DNA from: Sphagnum magellanicum | Lineage: Eukaryota; Streptophyta; Sphagnopsida; Sphagnales; Sphagnaceae | Reading direction: 5' to 3' | DNA: 64,000 nt | Assembly (NCBI GenBank): GCA_021904315.1 | Contig: CM038914.1 | Span: 21,253,065-21,317,064, forward strand | Shown here: positions 37,113 through 47,715 of the stretch, one piece after another | Numbering within the stretch: the first letter of the stretch is position 1 | How the letters are laid out: the number at the start of each line of letters is the position of its first letter | Notes under the pieces: model-generated | Databases searched by the model: none | The model's input: only the letters and a program-made list of their open reading frames with translations | What the model was told of the DNA's origin: nothing | Position numbers and translations under genes: made by a program

Positions 37113-37645
37113 TAGTGTTGGGTGGGTATTTGATTCTGTTAATAACCATCAGTCTCTATTTCTTTAAATACTTCAGAATCAGAGAACCGCTGGTTCTGGT
37201 TTCTTTTCTTTTTTTTTAACAATTAATGAACCACGGGTACCCATTATTTCCTCAGAGAACTGCCAGGCTTGGTAGAGAACCAGTGAGTATATGAGTGCAG
37301 CTCCGTCGCTAGCTCACTTGTGGTGGTAGATGATGCCTTTTTAGTTTACATCTTCTAGTTTATTAGTGTATTAGTGGTGTCCTGATTGTTATGTTCTTTC
37401 AGAAAATGTGTTCTCTTGCTTTTATTTGCCTTGTATTTCTTGTGGACTGGTTCCAATCCCTGCCTTTTTATTTACAGGGTTTTTCTTCTATAGAACTGGC
37501 TATTTGACTTGTTCAAAACGTTGGAGAACTGTAGTTATATATCAGAACTGGTTCTTTGATTTTTTGAGAACTGTGGTGATGAACCTGGGCCATCTTGATA
37601 ACTGCCAGTGGTCTGTTGTCTGTTTCTGATAACCACTCAACATTG
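37113..37645. mobile_element. hAT-like non-autonomous element, 533 bp
   Basis: The left end is TAGTGTTGGGTGGG and the right end, reverse-complemented, is CAATGTTGAGTGG. Flanks TTAATTTC (37,105-37,112) and GTAATTTC (37,646-37,653) match at 7 of 8, the 8-bp target-site duplication length expected of hAT elements. The interior has GGTTCTGGTTTC and GAACCACGGG text and no transposase. Confidence 0.75.
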
Positions 37646-37939
37646 GTAATTTCTGACATGGTGGGGAAAATGGTTATGTCCTGGAACATGCCCTGGTAGG
37701 ACCTATTACCATTAGACAGAATGGTGTTTTTCCTTGACCATTCCTAGGGGGAATGGGTTGTACCAGGCCCATTCCATTGTACAAACAATACTTTGTCATT
37801 ATTTTAGTATTCAGTGCTAAATGTCATATTTTTACCAAACAAGCATTGCTTGATCTTGGATGGTCATGGTTTTTATGTAACCCCAGGTGTCAATGGAATT
37901 GGGTTGGATACATTGACATAGCCCATTAGAGTATTATAC

Positions 37940-38760
37940 ACATGTTGTATAGTACATGAATATTATATCATAGTAATACTCTTAGATATAACTGATTTCA
38001 GTGGCTCCTCAGATCTATGATCACCAGAGACATTTGGCTACATATATATGTATGAAACATTCTTGATGACACAATATATACAAAATCATTATTATGTTTA
38101 TCTATGTAATTTCAATATGGTATCAAAGTGCAATTTGGCCACAATCAATTTTGTCATAGATTGTTACAATGTTTGAACTTTTGATTGAGAGAACATCATG
38201 TCAAGATCAATTTTAAGAATGTTAATTGATCATATAAGTTATGATAAGCATGAAACATCTAACAAAAGAATTTAGAATTTCTTTTAATCGCTTGACTTGG
38301 ACAAATTGGTGCTATAGAGAACAAACTTTGCAAGTTTCATGTTATTTGAGCTTTATAGTGCAAAATTAGGAATGGCATTGAACAAAGTGGACATAAGTCG
38401 TTCAAAAAATTGATGATTCTTATTTTCATGTATGGAAACATATATTACTGTTGATATTCAAACAAGAAAAGCTATTGTCAATCACCTACAAAATCTTTAG
38501 AAGAACCTAATATATCACACCTCATAGTTTTTAGGTGTATAGCATATGCATTAGTTCATCAAGACAACAAACAAAAAATTGACTCACATTCTATAGCTTG
38601 TGTAAATATTTAAATTATAGTGAAAAACCAAAACCTTATTGATTGATGAAGAAGGGGTCTAATCAAATTATTATATTGAGGGATGTAGTTTTTGATGAAA
38701 TGTTGCACCTTAAGTCCAAATCTTCATTCAATCTAATTTAAAACAACCTCAAGAAGAATT
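37940..38760 (+). mobile_element. Ty1/copia LTR-retrotransposon relic
   Basis: A primer-binding site, TGGTATCAAAGTG at 38,118-38,130, close to the initiator-tRNA-Met complement TGGTATCAGAGC, follows a probable LTR end (TTCA at 38,111-38,114). The LTR start is unclear, perhaps near 37,940. Downstream, FHVWKH-like text near 38,430 resembles the copia gag region. From 38,530, FRCIAYALV and then KQKIDSHSIACV lead, after frame breaks, to RDVVFDE at 38,679-38,699, a hallmark of the C-terminal end of copia integrase. Protease, most of integrase and reverse transcriptase are missing, so the element is internally deleted and dead. Confidence 0.75.
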
Positions 38761-39390
38761 AAATTATTATTATTAATATAATCACTATAATACCATGAAA
38801 CTTTGAAGCACCTACAACCCCATGAATAATCTTCAACCAATTTTATCATTCATTGCCTTCCAAAAACAAGCTTGTCATAAGGAAAACATGCATGCATGTT
38901 GAAATAAGAAAATTCAGAAAGGACACAAAGAATGGTGAAAACAATGACAAAAGGCATGCAAAAATGGAACCAACAAAAAATTTTGTTTACAATCTTTGAT
39001 GGGTGGGGGGGGTTTGTGGTTGTAATCGACCACTATTACGACCATGAAACCCCCAACCAACAAACCCTTACCTAGTCTATAATTCCTAATCAAAACATAA
39101 GTGCCCTATGAAAAGAAGAATTACCCTCCCATGCTTTGGGTTTAGGGTTTAATCCTTTTAGGATTGAAAAAGGGGTCAAGGTCTTTACTTATAGGTAAAA
39201 GAAATGAAAAATGGAAAAACATTTTGAAATGAAATTGCTCATGTTGTGTGAGGACAGGCAATTTCAGTTCAAAATGTACCCTCCTTTTTTGGATGAATTA
39301 ATATGCAAAATAACGTGCCCTTCAAATGCACTGTAAACTTCTCACCCACTCTTTACATGTAGGGTAATGCTGGGGAGGGGAGCGTGGTGT
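38760..39390. other. Intergenic DNA
   Basis: AT-rich. There is a short TGGGTGGGGGGGGTTTGTGG patch near 39,000 but nothing recognised as a gene. Confidence 0.5.
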
Positions 39391-40655
39391 TCCCAAAGCA
39401 AGAGCCCCTAACCTTGGGAGGGAACGCGTCGATTCGAGAACCGCAAGTATACATACCAATGGGATATTTCATTTTTTATGGTCACGGTTATGACATTGAT
39501 ACCCGGAGGTTTTGGCGCAATTTCTAATACCCGCCCCACTCTGGTAGGAACCAGCAACCTCACACATTTGAAGGGTTTGCTGCAGTTCAGCGCAGGACAG
39601 CGTTCCAGAAAGAACGAGGACGCAGCACAGAAGACGGAACTGAAGAGCATCAATAACGAAGAGAGCAAAGGCGCAAGAACAATTTTCCTTTGTAGTCGGT
39701 CTCATAGAACATTGCAAATTCTGAACCCGCAATTTGCTTTCGTGTAAGTACGTTTTGTGCTCTGGCAGATCAGGGAAGACGGTAATAAGAGGAGTACCAT
39801 GGCTGGAGCTGTCATCCTGGATGCGCAAATCACGCGGGAGTTTTCCTTGTCAGTCCCCGAGCCCCACATCTTGCATTTCTTTTCTCCCTTGTGTTTTTTT
39901 TAGAGGTGTGACGAATTAATTATGGAGCTCCTTCTGATCAGAGTCCTCTTCGTATCTTGTTCAGCAATTACTACTCCCGGCTAATGTGGAAGAGGAGTGC
40001 TGTTTGTGATATTATCCTTGTTTGTTCCGCTGATGTTTTTCATACGATCTGGTTCTTAGAGAGTCTTGGATTTGAGGTGGCTTCTTCCTCTTTTTTCCTA
40101 TTATTTGTTTCGTTCTTCTCACTGTCGGTGGTCTTTAGGGAGCGTTCGTGGTGGACGTCTAGCTGGTTTCTAAGTTGTGACTATTGCGCGTCGAGTTCCT
40201 TGCGCATTTTTGGATCGATTCCTTACCGCTGCTCACAATTGCTATGCGAGAAAATTTGCTTCTGAGGAGGAAATTGCGCAATGCGCTACAGCAGTAATAA
40301 GTTATTCTTTCGGTTCCGGTATTATCATCGTCCTGTTCAATTTGTTATTTCGTGGGAGAAATATTTAGTAGCAGCATCCTCGACGGCAGATCGTCAGACG
40401 GAGGTTCTCATAGCGGCAAAAACTGCTGCGATCTTTTACCAATTTAGCCATCAAGTGCATTTTGGCATCATTTTCTGTAACAGATGCTATTGAAGGGAGA
40501 ATCGCTCACTCTGCAATCGATCTTTGTAACTCGACACTGTTCTGGATACGGTGGATTGCGTCCTGTTTGTAGAGATCCTTCTCCGGTGATCGAGGGGAAA
40601 TGATTTTGAAACAAGAATTTGCTGACATTTTTCTCTTTCGATCTTGGTCTTGATA
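39390..40655 (+). promoter_or_regulatory. Putative promoter and 5' leader of the unknown seven-exon gene
   Basis: Composition is higher in GC and TC than the surroundings, as in the other gene leaders of the window. Several short frames occur on both strands; none is convincing. One plus-strand frame, 40,177-40,368, encodes a hydrophobic segment with FGSGIIIVLFNLLF, but lacks an ATG and a link to the downstream exons. A leader intron is possible. Confidence 0.35.
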
Positions 40656-43600
40656 ATGGCGAGGTTGTTCCCTGTCGACTCTGAGCCACCGCAGCAGATA
40701 CCTGTTCCAAACTTGTCTATACACCCCTTCATAATCGTAAAGAGACAATAAGATGAAGTGTATTTGTGACCAAATATTTATTATCAATTTGCATATTTGT
40801 GACATGATCTTCTATTTCTTTTGCTGTCGAAACTTTCGTAGTCAATATGAGTAAGAATTTATCACTTGGAATAAACACTCAGACGATCTTTGTCACTTGT
40901 TTGCAGCATACAGGAACTCATCTGGTCACCTCCACACAAGAATCCCTTTCCCCGTTGCAGTGACAAGTGTGCACCTAACCTCTGTGTAGCCCATACACTT
41001 ATCCATGATGGAGATTTATCTCTGTGCCCTATGCTGTAAGAGAAGGCAAATGGAGAACTTGGTCTTTAGACTACCAGAACACACTAGCTTTGCAGGCTCT
41101 CTAACATGATCACTAACTGAATATGGAGGAGTCATTGATGATTCATATGTTGTTGATTGAGGATGTAAAATTTTTAGCCCTTTCGAGGACCTTTGAGTGT
41201 TTTGTGTTTGCAGGATCATACCAAGTTTGAAGATCAGTTGCTCAAGACCTTTTAAAGAATCCTTTCTAATTTTTTCAAGCATGAGTGTTGATGGAGACTA
41301 GATGAAGTTTCTGAACTTTCAACAAGAAACTTTGAGTGTACTTGTGTGCAGGATCATAGTAAGTTTGAAGAGGTTCCGAGACCTCTTCAAGAATTCTTCT
41401 CTGCACAATGTCCAAGTGATAATAGATAACTTTGGTTCCATTCTGGATGCTGACACACGAGCACTAATAGACCTCCGCCACTCTTATTGCAAGATTCTAG
41501 CATCCATTCAGCATCTGCCTTTCCTCAGAGGTGAGTTCACAGTGATGCATTTGTGTGCATGTCAACTGTTGATGATTTATTGATCTATCTTTTGCAGCAT
41601 GCCTAGCTATTAACGTAAGAGAAGATGAAATTGCAGTTGAAAAGCATTGGTGCAAAGAGAAACACGTCATCTTCATGTTTTAAGGTCAAAATATCTCTTA
41701 TAAGGTAAAGCTTGAACTGATGACATTCTATACTTGATTCGAATACAGATGCAATTGTCAATCTGGAGATGATGGTGGATGACACCATTGTGAAGCACAT
41801 TGAAATGGCCTGGTGATGCTATTTCTGGTCTCCTATATGCTGAAGTTATCTGACATCTGATAAGAGCTTAGAGATAAGGAAAGAATTGTGTCAATATTGC
41901 AAAGTAGTTTTAACTCTCACTGTTATGCTAAACAATAATTGCTGGCTTGGCTTTGACTAACAGGGGAAAGGTGGACAATGACCCCTTGGATTTCAAAGCT
42001 GAGATGACAACACATATAGACATTGAAGCCTTGGATGCCAATGTGAAGAAGTGTTTCCAATTGTATGATCCTCAGGCAGGAGCTAATCATGCAAAGAAAG
42101 AGAATATTCCACAGCCAGAAATCATTCCAAATGAGGAACAGGAGACCACACTCGGCTGTGTGACTCTCACTAGGAACTTTGATCAGAATCAATCAGACGG
42201 TCCTCAGTCAGATTCTAGTCCTGTGGACAATGATGGAGCAGTATTTGATGGCACTGAAGAGAAACTCCAAAATAGATTTGGCATTCTGGAAGTCAGTGAA
42301 AACTTTGGCCAGAAGGAGCAGCAAATTGGTCTGCAGCCAGAATGTGTTCCTGTGGACAATGAGAATGCCAGAGTGACCGATGGGCCATGGAAATCTGCTC
42401 CTGGAGAGGAACAGCATGCTCATTTTGATGTTCTGAAGGTAAAAAACTCCTGTGACTACTAAGCAACCATATGGCATTTTTGACATTAGTAAAACCCTAA
42501 ACTGCAGAATGCTCATATTTCTGTCTGCTGATTTCCAGGAATGGGGTATCAAGCAAGCCTCTGCAGTAGGCCTAGAGTCCGATTCCGGTATTGAGGAATG
42601 TATTTGTCAGGCCCCGGATCCAGAATTAGGGTCCTTACATGCAGACAATGAGGGGGATGGAGAGCAGGTGGGGAGCAAAGGACAAGAAGAGTTTGTGCAA
42701 CAGTTAGAATATGAAGACCAAAAGTTTCTTGCCTTATGCAACACTGAGGCAAGCAATGAGGTTAACAACTCAAGAATTCTCAACTCTTTGGATTCCTCTC
42801 CACAGAAACACGATTTGGTGAGAGACAAAACACTCTTTGAACCCAAAGACGAGCAATCAGCTATAGCAGAAGAGGATAATCAAGAAGAGAAAGGTACTCA
42901 ACAAGGGGAAAGTATCAATCAACCCCATCATGTCGAGTCCCTGGGGTACGAGGACCAGAATTCCCTTTCTAATGGCAACACTGAGGTCCATGAGGATAAC
43001 ATAATGAGCAACAATGCCAATGCTTTCAGTTCTGCAGGATGTCATTCCTGCAAACAAGAGCTGTTTACACAAGCTTATATTGACCAGTCAGCTGGAGCTA
43101 TGCAAGTTGACAGGGAAGCAGACAGTACTGAACAAGGGGGGAATTTGGATGGACACGACCAACTTCAGTCTTTGGTGTATGAAGACAACAGACTCAATGG
43201 TTGCACCACTGAGTTCCAGTATGAGCACAAGAATAACACTGCCAGGACTTGTGACCCTGTTGCCTCCCAACAAGTGCCTTCCATGCAAGCTGAAGGACAG
43301 TCAACAAAGATGAAGAACAGGCAAGTGTCAAACACTGCTGCAAATAGGAAGCTGCCTGTTGAACCAGTTTTGATTGGCAAAGCATCTGAACCCCAATTGC
43401 CATTTGTGGCTGATGTGGTCAGCCAAGGTTCAGATGCATTGTTGCTGCAGCAACCATCCTCAATTGTCAACCGACCTCTGGAGGTGGAGATGACAACAAG
43501 AGCAAAGTTGTGTGCAAAGGGCATCCTGGAACCATACTGGAATGTTATTTTTGGACTAATAAACCACAGTTGCCACCGAATTGGTGTAACTGGGCTCTCA

Positions 43601-44244
43601 TTTTGGTCCCTCAACAGTGTTAAAGATATCACAACTGTGAAGTGGTCACAAGGTGAGGTGATCCTCAAGGAGCATCCATCATTCCTCTGCTACAGCATTA
43701 AAGTTCCCTGCCAAGATTCTTTTGATTCACCACAAATGGCCTTTAGCTGGCAATACAGGTTTGCATTCTTCAATATCTGCAGGCCATATTGATTGAACTT
43801 GAGGGAGTTCATATGCTGCAAAGACAAGTTGAATCAAACAACCAATCTCTTGCAATCCACAATGTTGCTTGGACAGTCTAAGAACATCTGTAGAACCTTT
43901 TAAGACCTAGAGTCCAAGATACACAGAATCTGTGTGAAGAATTATAGTGATGGTAGTTATCCAGTTGTCATATATCATGCACATGACAGTATGATTCCAT
44001 CTAAGGCCTCAGGTTCTGTTTGTCTGCTTGCAGCAAATTCCTGGAGTGCTTCCCAAATGCAAGGGAGGTTGTCAACAACAAAGCAGAGGTAAATCCTAAA
44101 GCGCTGATTACTTTGGTCAGGACATTTTCTAATGAATGTGACTTATGGAGAAGCTGGATGTCAATAGTAAATATCATTCCCATGCAAATGCATTTGGACT
44201 GGGGTGTTAGTTGGCAACAGCCCATCTTGCAGTTATTTCCTTAG
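40656..44244 (+). CDS. Unrecognised acidic protein with internal repeats, seven-exon model
   Basis: I do not recognise a family. The model: 40,656-40,736; 40,907-40,959 (alternative 40,914-40,966); 41,352-41,530; 41,749-41,812; 41,964-42,438; 42,539-43,758; 44,034-44,244. Every junction is GT-AG and all phases agree, giving 2,283 nt, 760 residues. The start MARLFPVDSEPPQQ has ATG in context ATAATGGCG. Exons 3-4 give a Leu/Asp-rich region (DTRALIDLRHSYCKIL, EMMVDDTIVKHIEMAW) that looks helical. Exons 5-6 are acidic and Gln/Asn/Glu-rich. They contain two or three units around PVDN followed by DG (about residues 165-285) and three units of about 78 residues with L-x-YED near residues 342, 421 and 498. 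The last about 160 residues are Trp/Cys-rich (ILEPYWNVIFGLINHSCHRI, QYSKFLECFPNAREVVNN) and may be a folded domain. No signal peptide or membrane helix is visible. It converges with NTF2. A donor-like AG|GTAAAT at 44,089 could give another 3' end. Confidence 0.62.
41191..41405 (+). repeat. Duplicated splice acceptor and exon start
   Basis: Copies at 41,191-41,269 and 41,330-41,405 share CTTTGAGTGT, TTGTGTTTGCAGGATCATA or TTGTGTGCAGGATCATA, AAGTTTGAAGA, and later AGACCT(C)TT followed by AAAGAAT or CAAGAAT. The downstream copy is exon 3 of the gene model. The upstream copy reads IIPSLK and SCSRPFKESF and then reaches TAG (41,299-41,301), so it looks like a decaying duplicate exon. Confidence 0.75.
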
Positions 44245-45355
44245 CAGTGACAAGATAATGAAGATGCTCTATTCCCAGTCTGTTTCTTTGGGAACTTTGA
44301 AAAGAAATATCCTGTATAGCCAGTGGAATGCATGAATATGAGTCCTGAGTAAGAGAGAGCTATGCAGGGAAGAAGACTGAAGAAACGACTGGGGAGTGCT
44401 CTGAGCTGGGCTACTGCAAACAAGAAGGGAAAAGCACACAGTGGAGAACACCTTGCCTCCTGAAAAGCAGAACAACAACAATTTCAACCTGCCAATTTTG
44501 GTTCTATGCTCCATACTGATCACTTCTCAGGAACAGAACTCTTTGTAGCAGGAAAATTTCAACAGCTTGTTGCTCAGATCTGCCCTGCTCTACGGACAGT
44601 AACTGGTCACTGAAGTTCTTCCAATAAGCTAACATTCAAAACTTTGTGCCAAGTCATTCATGGGCTGTTGTTCAAAGAGTATGATTCTCTCCTTAAGACC
44701 TGAGCAATCATTGCAGTTGAGGAAAACAGTACTCTGCTTTGCCATGCTAACAAAATCTTCTCAGCAAGCCTTTCTTCTAACTACCCACATGTTGGGGGGG
44801 TAGAGGTAGGATGCAACAACGCAAGGCCCATCTGAAGACTATTAAAAAAGACATGAAACCATGAAGAAGAAGCTGACAGGCAACATTGGGAAATCAAGTT
44901 CCCACCCGAGAATGAGCACATGAAAATTTCAAACTCAAAAATTCCTAGTGCAACCCAAGAGAACACAATTGGTCTGTATTATGCATTGAAACTTGAAGCC
45001 CTTCTTGACTGAATTTTTTGCCTGCAAAGTTATAAAAATTGTGTGTCGGAAGATTACAACACATTGATTTGATTGACACCACCTCATTCCAGTACGTTTA
45101 CAAGTACACGAGAGACTAGAAATGACAGAAACCCACCGCCATCGACGATTTTTCCAAACTGGAAAGTTGTAGTACTAGGTATATAGGTAGCTGTTGCCTG
45201 CCCGCCATGGCTCGCGGAGTGTAACGGCGATGGCGAATGCGACAACCAACTTCCAACACATTGAAGAAGAAGAAGAAGAAGAAGTAGCAGCTTAACATGA
45301 CTTACGAGGCTTTGCTTTGTTTTGTTTTGCTACCAAGAAGGTAGGGCTGTTTTAT
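44245..45355. other. Convergent intergenic region between the unknown gene and NTF2
   Basis: About 1.1 kb probably holds both 3' untranslated regions. A short GAAGAAGAAGAAGAAGAAG run lies at 45,262-45,283. No further exon could be linked in phase. Confidence 0.45.
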
Positions 45356-45766
45356 TCACGCGTAATTGAGGCGGAAAATATCGTTGAAGATGTAGAAGCT
45401 TCCCTGTGGAGTTGGAAGCAGGTGGAACATCTGACTGAACTTGAGAGAATGCTCTTCTCCCGGAAGCTGGAGACTGCCGCTTACGAACACCAACATGCCG
45501 CCGAGGGGACCCGAAGGCTGGCAGTCGACTGTGGAAATGATGTGCTTGCACTGCTCGAAAGGCAAACCGTTGAGCTTGGCTCCAATGTTGTGTGCGCCTT
45601 GGATCTGCTGACCTTCAAACGACAGCATAGATGCCTCATCGTACAAGCTCACCAGTGCGATTCTGTTGGTGTCGAACTGCGTGTAGTAGTGCTCCACGAA
45701 TGCCTTGGACAAGCTATCCGGATCCATCATCCCCAGAATCCCCTGCTGCTGCTGCTCCGGCGTCAT
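45356..45766 (-). CDS. NTF2: Nuclear transport factor 2 (NTF2)
   Basis: A 136-residue single-exon gene. NTF2 is a homodimer that carries Ran-GDP from cytoplasm to nucleus and binds FG nucleoporins at the pore. The whole NTF2 fold is present: KAFVEHYYTQFDTNR (21-35), LSFEGQQIQGAHNIGAKL with Glu51 at the place of the conserved Ran-contacting Glu, CQPSGPLGGMLVFVSGSLQL, and MFHLLPTPQGSFYIFNDIFR near the end, finishing with LNYA. Most plant NTF2 proteins start at MDPD; here that is Met14, and the upstream in-frame ATG adds MTPEQQQQGILGM, so the true start could be Met1, 13 or 14. There is no intron, whereas plant NTF2 genes are usually interrupted as far as I recall, so a retroposed origin is possible. 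The intact frame and conserved residues argue that it works. Confidence 0.95.
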   Translation of the reverse strand: MTPEQQQQGILGMMDPDSLSKAFVEHYYTQFDTNRIALVSLYDEASMLSFEGQQIQGAHNIGAKLNGLPFEQCKHIISTVDCQPSGPLGGMLVFVSGSLQLPGEEHSLKFSQMFHLLPTPQGSFYIFNDIFRLNYA

Positions 45767-45996
45767 TTACGTCTTGTCTCCTCCTCTTCCGTGTGGTAAC
45801 TAACTGCTACAGATCACGTAGTGCGCTGAACTCGCACTTTCTCCTTCTCCCTTTAATCATTTCAGGCGTGAGCTCAAATGAGCTTGAATCTTGTGCGTGA
45901 TATTCACGCCCTTGGCATTTGTGCGCGATACGATATCCCTTTTGTCTGTGCGTGAGATCGACGCTGTCTCTTGTGCTGCGACTGTTTCCATACAGA

Positions 45997-46038
<42 letters not shown>

Positions 46039-46300
46039 CCCCAACGGGCAGGGGGTGGGGCGGGGCCCATTGGCACATGGGTTCCAATCACAAGGATTTG
46101 TCTACAATTTCAGCCGACCTGGTGCAAGCAAGCGACTCTTGGTTGCGTCCCACCTTGTGGGCTTCTGGCAAAATCACTCGGGACCTTTTCCTTTGCCATG
46201 GCAGCCCGCATTCACCCAATTGGGGACACGAAATTCGGAATTTGGGCAAACCGATTTCTTTGACTCCCAACTGGAACCGACAAAAAGCCGGCTAATTTAA
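45767..46300 (-). promoter_or_regulatory. Putative promoter and 5' leader of NTF2 with (GA)n microsatellite
   Basis: GC-richer sequence upstream of the NTF2 start. A run of about 15 GA units lies at 46,003-46,032; on the transcribed strand this is a CT run, common in plant leaders. Open frames across it on the plus strand only reflect the repeat. Confidence 0.45.
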
Positions 46301-46454
46301 CATACCCAAGTCGAAGTAAAAGAAGAATCTCCCATCCCTTTGTCCGTTGATCAATTCTTTTGAGTGGCTTAGGTGGCAGTCTGTCTCCTTCCTGTTGCCC
46401 TTTTTACCCCTCTCTAGGTTACTGCACTCTACTCTGTCTTCTTATTCGTGGATT

Positions 46455-47270
46455 AGGTCTGTGACCCACCAGTGCACCATGCAGGATGGATGATATGTGG
46501 ACAGGAAACACTTTTTCATTCTGCTCCTGTCCAATATCCAACCACTGTGTTTAGCTATGTACTGACCATCCCCATGTATCTACCAATGTTGTGAGTGTAC
46601 CTGGTTTTCAGTGTTAAAATCAAAGGTTCAGGGTCAGGTTTCTGTGACCTGAACCCAAGCTCACATCCTTTCTTTATAACTGGCATACGAACTGGACATT
46701 GGAACTAGTCTTTTGCTAGATCCAGACTCAAAATCATAAAAAAACATTCTTGAAAAAAGAGACAGGTTTTTTAAGTTTGCAAGTTGATTTTTTAAAAAAA
46801 TGTTGACTAGTGAGCTCAACTTTAAAACTAAATATTAATTTTTATTAATTATTAAATTTCATATCTATACGGACCACATATTTAATTTGATATTAAACTT
46901 TTTATCTATACAATATCTAGCATAGGTGAATGTGTAATGTTTACATGAAATCAAACTGATCCTGGAGATTCTTGAATTTGGAAAAATATGTCAAAACTGA
47001 ACTGTAATGTTTTAAAATGAAAAGAACCAAGCTCAAACCACACCCAAAAAACCTCCAAACCTTTTTTAAATTGAGACTGGAGGTTCTCTTCAAAAATAAG
47101 AACCACACAACACTCATATCTACCTACCTAGTAACCACTTGGCATCTTACCTACCAGTAAACACTTACATTACCTACCCCAACTTATCTAGGTAGTTAAG
47201 CACGCTTATACAATATGTTATCAAGGAACCTTGGTAACTCAGTTGTGATGACAGGTTTCCAATCCAATTA
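46455..47270 (+). mobile_element. Family A TIR element, split by a hAT-like insertion
   Basis: The left end has GACCCACCAGTGCACCATGC and AGGATGG. It continues with TGTGGACAGGAAACACTTTT and TTTAGCTATGTACTGACCAT, parallel to the 9.28 kb copy. The copy is interrupted at GTATCTAC (46,576-46,583) and resumes at 47,116 with CTACCTAGTAACCACTTGGC. The uninterrupted counterpart is visible near 9,502 (GCATGTATCTAATGGTCACC followed by AAGTGCC). The right end is worn. Confidence 0.65.
46584..47115. mobile_element. hAT-like non-autonomous element, 532 bp, nested
   Basis: The left end is CAATGTTGTGAG and the right end, reverse-complemented, is GAGTGTTGTGTGGTTCTTA. Flanks GTATCTAC (46,576-46,583) and ATATCTAC (47,116-47,123) match at 7 of 8, an 8-bp target-site duplication. 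Length and end type agree with the 533-bp element at 37,113. No transposase. Confidence 0.75.
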
Positions 47271-47274
47271 TGTA

Positions 47275-47715
47275 AGCCAGCACCCAGCAGTGCACCATCC
47301 CTTAGGAACCTGTAAAGACCCAGTAGAACTTCTTTTAGTGTATGTGGAAGGCCCTGAGTAAAATTTCCACCAAGGGTAAGGTTCCTCATTTTTTGAGGAA
47401 CCTTACACATAAGGTGCCTCTTTTCATAAAAAATGAACCACATTGGTCTGTTTATGAAAGCAAAATTGTACCATTTCTTTCCATTGTGTAATGAACTTGA
47501 ATAGGGCTCTTCTGAGATTTCAGGTCTTGTGCCTGTCTCCTGCCTAACTGGGGCCCTCATTCCCAGAACAGTCCCCTTCTTGGTCCTCAGAACTTACCCT
47601 ACATGTTATGACTAAGTTGTGATAGGTGCAACCCAGGTACTTAGCTTCCACCTTGACCTAACCTAGGAACAAACCATGCTATTTCCACCTGAAACTACAT
47701 ACTTAAGTGGGTAAA
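47275..47715 (-). mobile_element. Further fragments of family A
   Basis: AGCCAGCACCCAGCAGTGCA at 47,276 begins another copy in reverse orientation. Later words such as GACTAAGTTGTGATAGG and TTCCACCTGAAACTACATAC near 47,610-47,695 also match family A. The fragment structure is unclear. Confidence 0.45.

Noticed and set aside
41598-41615. A small exon after TCTTTTGCAG at about 41,598 ending at AAC|GTAAGA.
   Set aside because: It has good splice signals, but including its 17 nt breaks the phase between exons 3 and 4, whereas skipping it keeps the frame.
42452-43792. A separate 446-codon gene starting at 42,452.
   Set aside because: The first 29 codons lie in an intron. The AG at 42,537-42,538 joins in phase to the preceding exon, and the end past 43,758 is also intronic in the model.
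45891-46295. Plus-strand frames across the (GA)n run upstream of NTF2.
   Set aside because: They consist largely of an Arg/Glu run from the microsatellite and have no conserved content.
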